A stretch of DNA of 7,775 nucleotides, from positions 1-7,775 of the forward strand of contig RPPU01000206.1 in NCBI GenBank assembly GCA_003819975.1. The letters run 5' to 3'. The notes under the pieces are model-generated. The model saw only the letters and a list, made by a program, of their open reading frames with translations, did not search any database and had not been told where the DNA came from. Origin of the DNA: Desulfobacteraceae bacterium (GTDB lineage Bacteria > Desulfobacterota > DSM-4660 > Desulfatiglandales > HGW-15). This document shows, piece by piece, positions 1 to 5,936 of this stretch. The number at the start of each line of letters is the position of its first letter. The stretch's first letter is position 1. The position numbers were made by a program, and so were the translations under genes.

Positions 1-1
1 C

Positions 2-127
2 CGCCAGCCGCACGAGCACAGCACCCTGGGTTGGTTCACGCTGGCACAGGCTTTGAGACTGAAACGGGCGCTTCCGGCATATGAAGATGTTTTTAAGCGT
101 TGTTTTTTGTCGGAGGAAAGAGTGTAG
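2..127 (+). CDS. C-terminal fragment of a probable Nudix hydrolase (5' end outside window)
   Basis: An open frame runs from the window edge to a TAG at 125-127, giving 41 residues. The fragment contains EHSTLGWFTLAQAL followed by a short LPAYEDVF segment. This resembles the end of many Nudix hydrolases, where an EHS..RW..L.EAL segment after the Nudix box is followed by a C-terminal helix. The Nudix box itself (GX5EX7REUXEEXGU) would lie upstream and cannot be seen, so the substrate (oxidised nucleotide, ADP-ribose or other) cannot be named. The gene converges on the DedA-PAP2 gene, with 98 bp between the two stop codons. The family call rests only on the resemblance of this tail. Confidence 0.45.
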   Translation, partial: RQPHEHSTLGWFTLAQALRLKRALPAYEDVFKRCFLSEERV

Positions 128-148
128 ATAAAGGTCCATTATGATCGG

Positions 149-208
149 CCGAGTCCATCTCGGTTAACGACCGCACCCGGGTGGGTTGGTTTGCAAAGCG
201 GAAACCAA
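149..208. other. Cluster of short dyads between convergent genes
   Basis: The gap between the two convergent stop codons holds three small dyads: CCGAG/CTCGG (149-153 with 159-163, 5-nt loop), the self-complementary CACCCGGGTG (174-183), and TTGGTTT/AAACCAA (186-192 with 202-208, 9-nt loop). None is followed by a convincing T-tract on either strand, so I do not call a Rho-independent terminator. They could still form weak bidirectional stop or mRNA-end structures. Confidence 0.25.
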
Positions 209-225
209 TCTCCCGGAGCGCAGGG

Positions 226-2322
226 TTATTTCAAAACCAGCCAGTATAAGTTTCCGTCCGTAAAAAATCGACCATCAGAGTCATTCGTTTCGTAAATCGA
301 TTCCACAAATGGTTCTTTACGGAAGTCCAGGACTCCTCCGCTGTTATGGAGGCTCTCAAACAGAAATTCCCGTTCCGTGTCGATATCGGGATCAACGACG
401 TGGGTGATAAGCCATTTAATGTTTTGATCGCGGCTGACCATGCCGACATAAACGCGACCCAGGCTGAATACTTCAAGCGAAGTCCGCCAGAACCGGGCGC
501 GGTGTTTACGGCGGAAGCGTTGGGTATCGATCGGTTTTTCAAAACCCAAGTCCTGGACCTTGGTATTCCAAAAAAAAGGAGTCATAGGAGCCGTGGGGTA
601 TCTTTCATGAAGCAGGGCCGATTTCGCCAGATGGGCCAGAGAAGCATAATCGGTCCGATCCGCCAAATACCAACCTGCCTTTTGCATGACAGCGATCAAT
701 TGGTCGTCATCTTTTGCAATAATCATGAAATTGAGGGGTATGTGCCTTTCCCCAAAAAGGGTTTCCGTATATTGGGGCAGGTTTTTAGCGCGGAAAACGG
801 TCAAGGTGTCTTGGGAAATAACAAAGGGCGATTCGTCTTTAAAAAGATTAAGCGCCGGGTGATAGTGCAGGCCTATCCCGAAGTAAAAAATCAATTGAGC
901 GATAAAAATAAGCACTGAAGCGACTTTCATGCGCAGCGTAAAAATGACGGATGAACGTTTGACCTGCCGATGAACCAGCAATTCCGAAATACTGATACCG
1001 ATGATCAACCAGAGCAGTCCCAACAAATACCCGCCCCATACATCGCTAAGAAAATGAACACCCAGGTAAAGCCGGCTCAGGCCCATTAGAAGGATAAGGG
1101 TCACGCTGAAAAACAGGATGTTGATTTTATATTTCCAGTTTTTAATTTCACGAAAAAGGATATAGGTGCCGAAGCCGAACAAGGCCACGGCCATGGCGGC
1201 ATGACCGCTGGGAAAGGAGAAAGTGGTTTCCGTATAAAAAGCGACTTCCGGTCGCAACCGGTGCACGGTCAGCTTGCCTATAAAATTAAAAAGCTCCGCA
1301 CCGCCGATAACAATCCAGAAAGGGAGCAGGTATCCCCGCCTGCGCCACAACCAGCAAAGCAGGGAAACAACCGACACGGAAGCGATAATCATCTTCCAGT
1401 CCAGCAGAAGCGAAATCCACAGAAAGATCTTGATGAGGTCCGGGTCGCGAAAAGAATACAAAAGGTTCGCAACCGCGGTATCGATCGAGACGATATCCCG
1501 GAAGTTGATCACATCCTGAATGGTGCCCTGAAAAACCGAAAAAATATAAATAAAAGCAATGAAAAGCAGGGTCAGGGGCAACCCGGAAAATTTATTTTTG
1601 TTCAAGCGGCCGCTCAAAAAATAGAAAAGGGCGGGATGGTTTGTCGCCCAACGTTGCACGATCGGTCGGCGCCTGATCGACTCTTTAAGGGCGACGAGCA
1701 TTGATTTTAGTGACGTGAAAAAAGGGCCGCTTTTTTTTACCAAAATCCAGATAAGTAAAAAGAGGAGAAACAGAAAAAGGAGAAAAATGCCGAAACGGGT
1801 CGACCAGAGTTCGATGGTTTTAAGGGAGCCGCCGAAAAAAAATCCCAAGAACAGATAAGCGGGCGCCCAGAGCAGGGCGCTGGTCACGTTCCAGAAAAGA
1901 TAGGGTCCTTTTTTCATTTTAAACAAACCGGCAATGAACGGGACAATGGACCGGATGGGGCCGATGAATCTGGCCAGGAGAATGCTTTTGTTGCCGTGTT
2001 TTTGAAAAAAAACCTGTCCGCGTTGCAAATGCTTGAGTTTAAGCACCTTATTTTCAAGATGAAAGAAGCGCGTGCTTTGACTGCCGAGGTAGAAGCTCAA
2101 CCCGTCACCCAGGATGGCGCCGATGGCGGCAAACCAGATCAAATCGCCGATGTCCAGATAACCATGGGCGGATAAAAAGCCGGCAAAGATGATCAAAGTG
2201 GAGCCGGGTAAAATCGAACCCACCAAAACCAGGGATTCAAGAAAGGCAACCAGGAATACGATCCAATAGCCCCATAAACCAAGATGCTGAATATTCGGAA
2301 AAATGGAATGGAGAAAATCCAT
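226..2322 (-). CDS. DedA / PAP2 phosphatase / LssY_C fusion membrane protein
   Basis: This 698-residue inner-membrane protein has three domains. Residues about 15-195 are DedA-like (SNARE-associated/VTT): FLES at 27-30, GDGLSFYLG at 72-80, RFIGPIRSIVPFIAG at 118-132, then a very hydrophobic helix at 176-195. Residues about 245-450 are a PAP2 phosphatase with all three motifs intact: K350-x6-R357-P358, P371-S-G-H374, and S416-R417-x5-H423-x3-D427. H374 and H423 are the expected catalytic histidines. Residues about 485-698 match the soluble LssY C-terminal domain, whose role is unknown. The same domain order is known in bifunctional DedA/PAP2 proteins of Gram-negative bacteria, and the length is normal for them. 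DedA proteins include undecaprenyl-phosphate flippases, and PAP2 enzymes dephosphorylate lipid or isoprenyl phosphates. A role in lipid-carrier recycling or phospholipid turnover is inferred. The ATG at 2322 gives a natural DedA N-terminus but lacks a clear Shine-Dalgarno. The gene stands alone. Confidence 0.92.
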   Translation of the reverse strand: MDFLHSIFPNIQHLGLWGYWIVFLVAFLESLVLVGSILPGSTLIIFAGFLSAHGYLDIGDLIWFAAIGAILGDGLSFYLGSQSTRFFHLENKVLKLKHLQRGQVFFQKHGNKSILLARFIGPIRSIVPFIAGLFKMKKGPYLFWNVTSALLWAPAYLFLGFFFGGSLKTIELWSTRFGIFLLFLFLLFLLIWILVKKSGPFFTSLKSMLVALKESIRRRPIVQRWATNHPALFYFLSGRLNKNKFSGLPLTLLFIAFIYIFSVFQGTIQDVINFRDIVSIDTAVANLLYSFRDPDLIKIFLWISLLLDWKMIIASVSVVSLLCWLWRRRGYLLPFWIVIGGAELFNFIGKLTVHRLRPEVAFYTETTFSFPSGHAAMAVALFGFGTYILFREIKNWKYKINILFFSVTLILLMGLSRLYLGVHFLSDVWGGYLLGLLWLIIGISISELLVHRQVKRSSVIFTLRMKVASVLIFIAQLIFYFGIGLHYHPALNLFKDESPFVISQDTLTVFRAKNLPQYTETLFGERHIPLNFMIIAKDDDQLIAVMQKAGWYLADRTDYASLAHLAKSALLHERYPTAPMTPFFWNTKVQDLGFEKPIDTQRFRRKHRARFWRTSLEVFSLGRVYVGMVSRDQNIKWLITHVVDPDIDTEREFLFESLHNSGGVLDFRKEPFVESIYETNDSDGRFFTDGNLYWLVLK

Positions 2323-2412
2323 AGGTCGGTGCGGTTGATTTATCCCTTAGTGAATGATTGCTATTCAGAGCCGGATATTTTTTTTACCCTTTATAGCTCT
2401 GTAATCGATTAA

Positions 2413-2441
2413 GGTATATCGAATTTATGGGTTCAGTGCAA
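2413..2441 (-). promoter_or_regulatory. Candidate promoter of the DedA-PAP2 gene
   Basis: Reading the minus strand, TTGCAC (2441-2436) and TATACC (2418-2413) are separated by exactly 17 bp. The -35 is a poor match and the -10 is 4 of 6. Transcription would start near 2406, leaving a leader of about 80 nt. It is the best-spaced pair I found in this gap. The -35 overlaps the dyad at 2438-2454. Confidence 0.3.
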
Positions 2442-2454
2442 TATATAGTATTGC
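2438..2454. promoter_or_regulatory. Inverted repeat overlapping the candidate -35
   Basis: GCAATA and TATTGC form perfect 6-bp arms around the 5-nt centre TATAG. The left arm overlaps the candidate -35 of the DedA-PAP2 gene, where a repressor operator could sit. The regulatory role is inferred from position only. Confidence 0.3.
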
Positions 2455-2467
2455 GCCATGGCTTCCG

Positions 2468-2491
2468 CACATAATATGGATTTCTTATGTG
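2468..2491. repeat. Second inverted repeat upstream of the DedA-PAP2 gene
   Basis: CACATAA (2468-2474) and TTATGTG (2485-2491) are perfect 7-bp arms separated by 10 nt. It lies upstream of the candidate promoter and could be an activator or operator site. The rest of the gap from 2323 to 2600 is A+T-rich, with no gene I can support. Confidence 0.3.
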
Positions 2492-2600
2492 AAAACCGTC
2501 CTCCCAAGACAAATAAATAAATATTTGATGAAAAAATGCTAAATATTCGCTATTAATCATTATAAATCAGGGAGAAGGAAACTGAAAGTAAATTGCAGAT

Positions 2601-2635
2601 AAAAAAAAGAGGCTGGCAAACATGCCTAACCTCTT
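2601..2635 (-). terminator. Rho-independent terminator of the tRNA-Arg/tRNA-Lys transcript
   Basis: The outer stem pairs AGAGG (2608-2612) with CCTCT (2630-2634). The inner stem pairs GGCA (2615-2618) with TGCC (2623-2626), with a small internal loop between. On the minus strand the hairpin is followed by a run of T (plus-strand A-run 2601-2608). It starts about 15 nt after the CCA end of tRNA-Lys. Confidence 0.85.
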
Positions 2636-2649
2636 GATTTTACGTTGTT

Positions 2650-2725
<76 letters not shown>

Positions 2726-2762
2726 AAAAACAGATAGGCTATTTAACAAAAAAAATAAAAAG

Positions 2763-2836
2763 TGCGCCCGGCAGGATTCGAACCTGCGGCCTACGGGTTC
2801 GAAGCCCGGCGCTCTATCCAGCTGAGCTACGGGCGC
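2763..2836 (-). tRNA. tRNA-Arg (anticodon TCG), CCA not encoded
   Basis: The cloverleaf has acceptor GCGCCCG/CGGGCGC, D stem GCTC/GAGC, and T stem GCAGG/CCTGC with loop TTCGAAT. The anticodon loop CTTCGAA gives anticodon TCG, reading CGA and, after A34 editing or wobble, other CGN codons. The anticodon stem CCGGG/CCCGT has four pairs and a C27-U43 mismatch at the outer position. The discriminator is A and the next bases are CTT, so CCA must be added by the nucleotidyltransferase, unlike the neighbouring tRNA-Lys. It is the first gene of the pair and begins a few nt after the promoter. Confidence 0.96.
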
Positions 2837-2848
2837 AAAATTGTCCAT

Positions 2849-2877
2849 TTTTTACCAATGATCCCGGAGTTTGTCAA
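2849..2877 (-). promoter_or_regulatory. Promoter of the tRNA-Arg/tRNA-Lys operon
   Basis: On the minus strand, TTGACA (2877-2872) is followed 17 bp later by TAAAAA (2854-2849). The -35 is perfect and the -10 is 4 of 6. The predicted start near 2842 lies only about 6 nt before the tRNA-Arg 5' end, as is common for tRNA genes. Confidence 0.75.
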
Positions 2878-2899
2878 CATCATTTCTTATAAAAATAGC

Positions 2900-2928
2900 T
2901 TGACAGCCGGGGATCGATCTATTAAAAA
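2900..2928 (+). promoter_or_regulatory. Promoter of the rplM-rpsI operon
   Basis: TTGACA (2900-2905) is followed 17 bp later by TAAAAA (2923-2928), the same hexamers and spacing as the divergent tRNA promoter. The predicted start near 2935 gives a leader of about 30 nt before the rplM ATG. This leader carries AAGGA at 2952-2956 as ribosome binding site. Confidence 0.7.
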
Positions 2929-2965
2929 TACCTTTTTAATTTTTTTAAGCTAAGGAACAAATCCC

Positions 2966-3394
2966 ATGAAGACATTTGTAGCCAAGGAACAAGAGGTCGA
3001 TAAAAAATGGTTTCTGATTGATGCTGAAAATCAGATCCTGGGCCGATTAGCCGGAAAAATTGCGGTTTATTTGAGAGGCAAACATAAACCGATTTTCACC
3101 CCACATGCGGATACAGGCGACTATATTGTCGTAATTAACGCTGAAAAGGTCAGCATGACCGGTTCCAAGCTGGATGAAAAATTTTATTATCATCATACCG
3201 GTTATATCGGCGGGTTGAAAAAGATCTCGGCCCGCAAATTATTGGCAAAAAAGCCGGAAGATGTTTTGAAATTCGCGGTCAGGGGCATGCTGCCTAAAAA
3301 TATCCTGGGCCGGCGCCAATTGAAAAAACTTAAAATTTATGCCGGTCCGGAACACCCGCATACTGCCCAAAACCCTGATAAATTGGAGATATAA
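2966..3394 (+). CDS. rplM: 50S ribosomal protein L13 (uL13)
   Basis: L13 is an early-assembling protein of the large ribosomal subunit that binds 23S rRNA. The 142 residues equal the usual bacterial length and show family signatures throughout: [16 protein letters not shown] near the start, [26 protein letters not shown], the [12 protein letters not shown] segment, [14 protein letters not shown], and a [12 protein letters not shown]-terminus. The start at 2966 is supported by AAGGA nine nt upstream and by the canonical N-terminus. It is the first gene of a two-gene operon with rpsI, whose ATG follows this gene's stop codon directly. In E. coli L13 represses its own operon. Nothing in the short leader here allows me to say the same. 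Confidence 0.98.
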   Translation: MKTFVAKEQEVDKKWFLIDAENQILGRLAGKIAVYLRGKHKPIFTPHADTGDYIVVINAEKVSMTGSKLDEKFYYHHTGYIGGLKKISARKLLAKKPEDVLKFAVRGMLPKNILGRRQLKKLKIYAGPEHPHTAQNPDKLEI

Positions 3395-3787
3395 ATGGCT
3401 GAAACTAAAATGCAAACTGTTGGCAAAAGAAAGACGGCAATTGCCCGCGTCTGGCTCAAACCAGGCACCGGCCGGATCGTGATCAATCACAAACCCATGG
3501 ATGAATACATTACCCGGGAGACCGACAAATTGGTCATTAGACAGCCTATGGTTTTGACCGAGACCTTAGAAAAATATGACGTTTATATCACTGTGAAAGG
3601 CGGCGGTATTTCGGGTCAGGCCGGCGCCATCCGGCATGGTATCAGTCGCGCCTTGATAGGCATTAGCCCTGAATTGCGTCCGACTTTGAAAAAGGTTTCC
3701 TTTCTGACCCGGGATTCCAGAGCGAAGGAGCGAAAGAAATATGGTCTAAAATCGGCCCGCGCTCGGTTCCAATATTCTAAGCGTTAG
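3395..3787 (+). CDS. rpsI: 30S ribosomal protein S9 (uS9)
   Basis: S9 is a small-subunit protein whose C-terminal tail reaches the P-site tRNA anticodon stem-loop. The 130 residues match the normal length. Signatures are [15 protein letters not shown] (residues 10-24), [21 protein letters not shown] near the middle, and [15 protein letters not shown]. The tail ends in the canonical FQYSKR, whose last basic residues contact tRNA. The ATG directly abuts the rplM stop (TAAATG), and GGAG at 3385-3388 lies inside the end of rplM, so translation is probably coupled. The operon ends at a strong terminator about 37 nt downstream. Confidence 0.98.
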   Translation: MAETKMQTVGKRKTAIARVWLKPGTGRIVINHKPMDEYITRETDKLVIRQPMVLTETLEKYDVYITVKGGGISGQAGAIRHGISRALIGISPELRPTLKKVSFLTRDSRAKERKKYGLKSARARFQYSKR

Positions 3788-3823
3788 AATTTTTTCCCGA
3801 ACTTATTCCTTTTGTTTATTATA

Positions 3824-3854
3824 GGGGGAAGCCGGTCAAGGCTTCCCCTTTTTT
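3824..3854 (+). terminator. Rho-independent terminator of rplM-rpsI
   Basis: GGGGAAGCC (3825-3833) pairs perfectly with GGCTTCCCC (3840-3848) around a 6-nt loop, followed immediately by six T residues. This is a textbook strong intrinsic terminator. It implies that truA is transcribed separately. Confidence 0.95.
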
Positions 3855-3855
3855 A

Positions 3856-3927
3856 ATGTTTTTTCGATCCTGAAAGGCATAGGATCGAAAAAACATCAAT
3901 TCCGGCAAGGATTGCCGGAATAAGATA
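3856..3927 (+). repeat. Two-hairpin repeat element, copy A
   Basis: Module 1 has perfect 15-bp arms (3856-3870 with 3882-3896) around an 11-nt loop TGAAAGGCATA. The arms begin ATG-T6-CGATCC. Module 2 has perfect 10-bp arms ATTCCGGCAA and TTGCCGGAAT (3899-3908 with 3912-3921) around GGA, followed by AAGATA. A second copy lies at 4778-4847 in the same orientation, identical at 62 of 72 aligned positions. Copy A begins immediately after the rpsI terminator T-tract. No coding capacity and no known element name is recognised. Confidence 0.85.
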
Positions 3928-3953
3928 AAATAAAATTAAAAATAAAGATTTTT

Positions 3954-3974
3954 ATCCTGTTTATCCTGTCTAAA
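3954..3974 (+). repeat. ATCCTGTTT-ATCCTGTCT motif, copy 1
   Basis: The motif is a 9-nt near-tandem duplication (ATCCTGTTT then ATCCTGTCT) followed by AAA. A near-identical copy lies at 5912-5932 in the same orientation, differing by T/A at one position and A/G near the end. The two copies bracket truA and the YARHG gene. Confidence 0.7.
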
Positions 3975-4031
3975 ACTCTTTAAATCCTATGGATAATCTT
4001 TTGTCGATATATTTGAGATAATAAGCTTAAA

Positions 4032-4778
4032 ATGGATCAGAAAAACATCAAGCTAATCCTGGCTTATGACGGTCGCGCCTATGAAGGCTGGCAACGCCAA
4101 TTAGCCAAACCGACCATCCAGCAAGTCCTGGAAGATAGTCTGCAACAAATAATGGGGCATAAAACGACCGTAATCGGTTCCGGCCGCACCGATACCGGGG
4201 TGCATGCCTTGCACCAGGTTTGTCATTTCAAGGCCCAAACTACTTTGGAACCGGTCATAATCAAGAAAGCCTTGAATTCCGTTTTACCGCGCGATATCCG
4301 CGTGCGACAGGCTGAAGAGGTGCCGCTTGCTTTTCATGCCCGCTATGACGTACAGAGCAAGATTTATGAATACCGCATTTTAAACCGGGAAGACCCGGAT
4401 ATTTTTTTACGCCATTATGTCTGGCATATTATTCCGCAACTGGACCGTGCGGGCATTTCAGCTTGTCTCTCGCTCTTGCTCGGCAAACATGATTTTTCGT
4501 CCTTCCGGTCGGCCCGCAGCGAAAATATCAATCCGGTGCGCGACATGCTTCGGGCCGAATTGGAACAACGCGAAGACGGTTTTTTGGTCTTCACTTTTCA
4601 GGCCGACGGTTTTTTAAGACATATGGTGCGCAATATCGTGGGCACCTTGGTGGGGGTCGGCAAGGGCAAGATCAGCGTAGCGCAATTCCGGGAAATCATG
4701 GAGGCCCATGACCGGCGTGTGGCCGGCATCAAAGCGCCGGCGCAGGCGTTGTTTTTAAAAATGGTTTTTTACAAATAA
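4032..4778 (+). CDS. truA: tRNA pseudouridine(38-40) synthase TruA
   Basis: TruA converts uridines 38, 39 and 40 in the anticodon arm of tRNAs to pseudouridine. The protein has 248 residues, the usual size. Family signatures are LAYDGRAYEGWQRQ near the N-terminus, GSGRTDTGVHA (49-59) with catalytic Asp54, FHARYDVQSKIYEYRI (101-116) with the conserved Tyr112, GKHDFSSF (151-158), FLRHMVRNIVGTLVGVGKG (194-212), and APAQALFL near the C-terminus. The ATG at 4032 gives the normal N-terminus, although its Shine-Dalgarno is weak (AAG at 4023-4025 or GAG at 4015-4017). The gene lies after the rpsI terminator, so it needs its own promoter, which I could not identify with confidence. It is flanked by direct copies of a hairpin repeat. 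Copy B begins on the last base of its stop codon. Confidence 0.97.
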   Translation: MDQKNIKLILAYDGRAYEGWQRQLAKPTIQQVLEDSLQQIMGHKTTVIGSGRTDTGVHALHQVCHFKAQTTLEPVIIKKALNSVLPRDIRVRQAEEVPLAFHARYDVQSKIYEYRILNREDPDIFLRHYVWHIIPQLDRAGISACLSLLLGKHDFSSFRSARSENINPVRDMLRAELEQREDGFLVFTFQADGFLRHMVRNIVGTLVGVGKGKISVAQFREIMEAHDRRVAGIKAPAQALFLKMVFYK

Positions 4779-4847
4779 GGTTTTTTAATCCTGAAAAGCG
4801 TAAGATCAAAAAACCTGAATTCCGGCAAGGATTGCCGGGATAAGATA
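4778..4847 (+). repeat. Two-hairpin repeat element, copy B
   Basis: Module 1 has outer arms AGGTTTTTT (4778-4786) and AAAAAACCT (4808-4816) and an inner ATC/GAT pair block, with an A-C mismatch between them. Module 2 pairs ATTCCGGCAA (4819-4828) with TTGCCGGGAT (4832-4841), with one G-U pair in place of A-U. Relative to copy A, one arm pair changes from T-A to G-C, and one C-G pair is missing from both arms together. It overlaps the last base of truA and may also serve as its mRNA 3' structure. Confidence 0.8.
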
Positions 4848-4948
4848 TGTGGGGGACTAAATACTTAAGCGTCGGCCGGGACACGACATAGAAGACAACG
4901 CTCTAAGAAGGTAGTTAGAATTAAAAAAAATTGACATGATTCTACTTC

Positions 4949-4974
4949 ATTCCGGCAACGGTTTGGGCCGGAAT
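4949..4974 (+). repeat. Diverged relative of the second hairpin module
   Basis: ATTCCGGC (4949-4956) and GCCGGAAT (4967-4974) are perfect 8-bp arms around a 10-nt loop, followed by CCAAG. The arms equal the first eight bases of the module 2 stem in copies A and B, but the loop is longer. The stretch 4848-5074 otherwise holds no gene I can support. It includes fragments such as GGATTCCGGAT (5000-5011) that echo the same arm. Confidence 0.6.
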
Positions 4975-5074
4975 CCAAGTTTCCGGGCATTGGTTAAAGT
5001 GGATTCCGGATAGAAAAAAATGGGTGCTTTAGTTACGGCCGTTTCATCCTTTTAGGTCCAATGGGGGAAAGAGT

Positions 5075-5884
5075 ATGCTTAATAAGATTTTGCTAATCAT
5101 TTTCAGCTTTCTTTCATTTGTAAGTATAAGTTTTGCCCAGCCTGACCAATCGTTCATACGTTTCATAGATAAATTCGCTCAAAATCCCTTTTTGCTTGAA
5201 GGAAGCGAAGAATATTATGTTAGCGAATTATCGAAGGCTGAGTTAAATATATTGAGAAATACCATTTTTGCCAGGCATGGTTATATTTTTAAAAAAAGGG
5301 AAATAGAGACTTTTTTTATGGCACGAAGTTGGTATAAACCCATTTCTAAGACTATTAAATTAACCGAGATCGACCAAAAGAATTTAAATTTCATAATGAT
5401 GCTTGAAAATCCAGAGAAAATACGATTTGCGGATTTTCTTAAGCTGTTTCACCATGCAAAATTGCCGATTATCATTAATACTGAGAAGTATGGCGAGGAT
5501 TATTCAAAACGGATCCCAATATATTATGTGAAAAAATATTTTGATATGTGCTGTCCCGACATCCAAGCGATAGATCAAATTTACTCCAATGCGCAATTTG
5601 TTGCCGTGTTATATGGAGTACATTGGGCGGGGGTGCAACTTGGTGTAAGAACGTATGGTTTAGATGGAAAAATGATCTCAACTGAACGTATCGCCGTGTA
5701 TGCCGGTGATTTGTCATCCGTTGTCACTTCAATAGTAAAAATTGATGATCAATTAAATATAGAGACTGAAATACAGGAAAATCAATCACACGAAGATAAT
5801 TTAGAAAATGCAACTCAGATACCTGGAAATATAACCACCATAAAATATCTAATAACTCAGAATGGACAAATCATAAAACGGTAA
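5075..5884 (+). CDS. Secreted YARHG-domain protein of unknown function
   Basis: The 269-residue protein starts with a clear signal peptide: Lys4, a hydrophobic core from about 5 to 19, and a likely cleavage after SFA at 19-21. It is therefore expected in the periplasm or outside the cell. Residues about 47-110 match the YARHG domain: the segment LRNTIFARHGYIF (60-72) carries the ARHG signature, followed by a conserved WYKP (86-89) and NLNFI. The domain's biochemical role is unknown to me. Residues 125-269 look beta-rich and are not recognised. They include a Cys159-Cys160 pair and an Asn/Glu-rich stretch near 230-247. The ATG at 5075 is preceded by GGGGGAAAGAG. The gene is visibly richer in A+T codons than truA or amrS and lies among repeats, which suggests acquisition. 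There is no operon partner; it converges on amrS. Confidence 0.85.
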   Translation: MLNKILLIIFSFLSFVSISFAQPDQSFIRFIDKFAQNPFLLEGSEEYYVSELSKAELNILRNTIFARHGYIFKKREIETFFMARSWYKPISKTIKLTEIDQKNLNFIMMLENPEKIRFADFLKLFHHAKLPIIINTEKYGEDYSKRIPIYYVKKYFDMCCPDIQAIDQIYSNAQFVAVLYGVHWAGVQLGVRTYGLDGKMISTERIAVYAGDLSSVVTSIVKIDDQLNIETEIQENQSHEDNLENATQIPGNITTIKYLITQNGQIIKR

Positions 5885-5911
5885 GGGTTCGTTTAAATCG
5901 GGAAAAATAAA

Positions 5912-5932
5912 ATCCTGTTAATCCTGTCTGAA
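5912..5932 (+). repeat. ATCCTGTTA-ATCCTGTCT motif, copy 2
   Basis: This is the same 9-nt near-tandem motif as at 3954-3974, in the same orientation, and it ends in TGAA. It lies in the 52-bp gap between the convergent YARHG and amrS genes, five bases short of the amrS stop codon. Confidence 0.7.
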
Positions 5933-5936
5933 ATTT

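Noticed and set aside
346..1704. Long plus-strand open frames (346-918, 1201-1704, 1274-1519) opposite the DedA-PAP2 gene
   Set aside because: The minus-strand protein has complete DedA and PAP2 motifs. The opposite frames show no domain, signal peptide or ribosome binding site.
2935..2965. An autoregulatory ribosomal-protein leader structure before rplM
   Set aside because: The leader is only about 30 nt, A+T-rich and without a stable hairpin, so no regulatory RNA can be supported.
3856..4847. truA as cargo of a composite transposon bounded by copies A and B
   Set aside because: No transposase, no target-site duplication and no terminal inverted repeats of the whole unit are visible. truA is a normal housekeeping gene often near rplM-rpsI.
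4931..4936. TTGACA as the -35 of the YARHG gene
   Set aside because: No -10 match occurs at 15-19 bp spacing, where the sequence is the G+C-rich hairpin at 4949-4974.
3856..5011. CRISPR array in the repeat-rich region
   Set aside because: Repeats are few, unevenly spaced and separated by a gene; there are no regular spacers and no cas genes.
5885..5936. Bidirectional terminator between the convergent YARHG and amrS genes
   Set aside because: No stem with a following T-tract is visible on either strand; only the ATCCTG motif and A+T-rich sequence are present.
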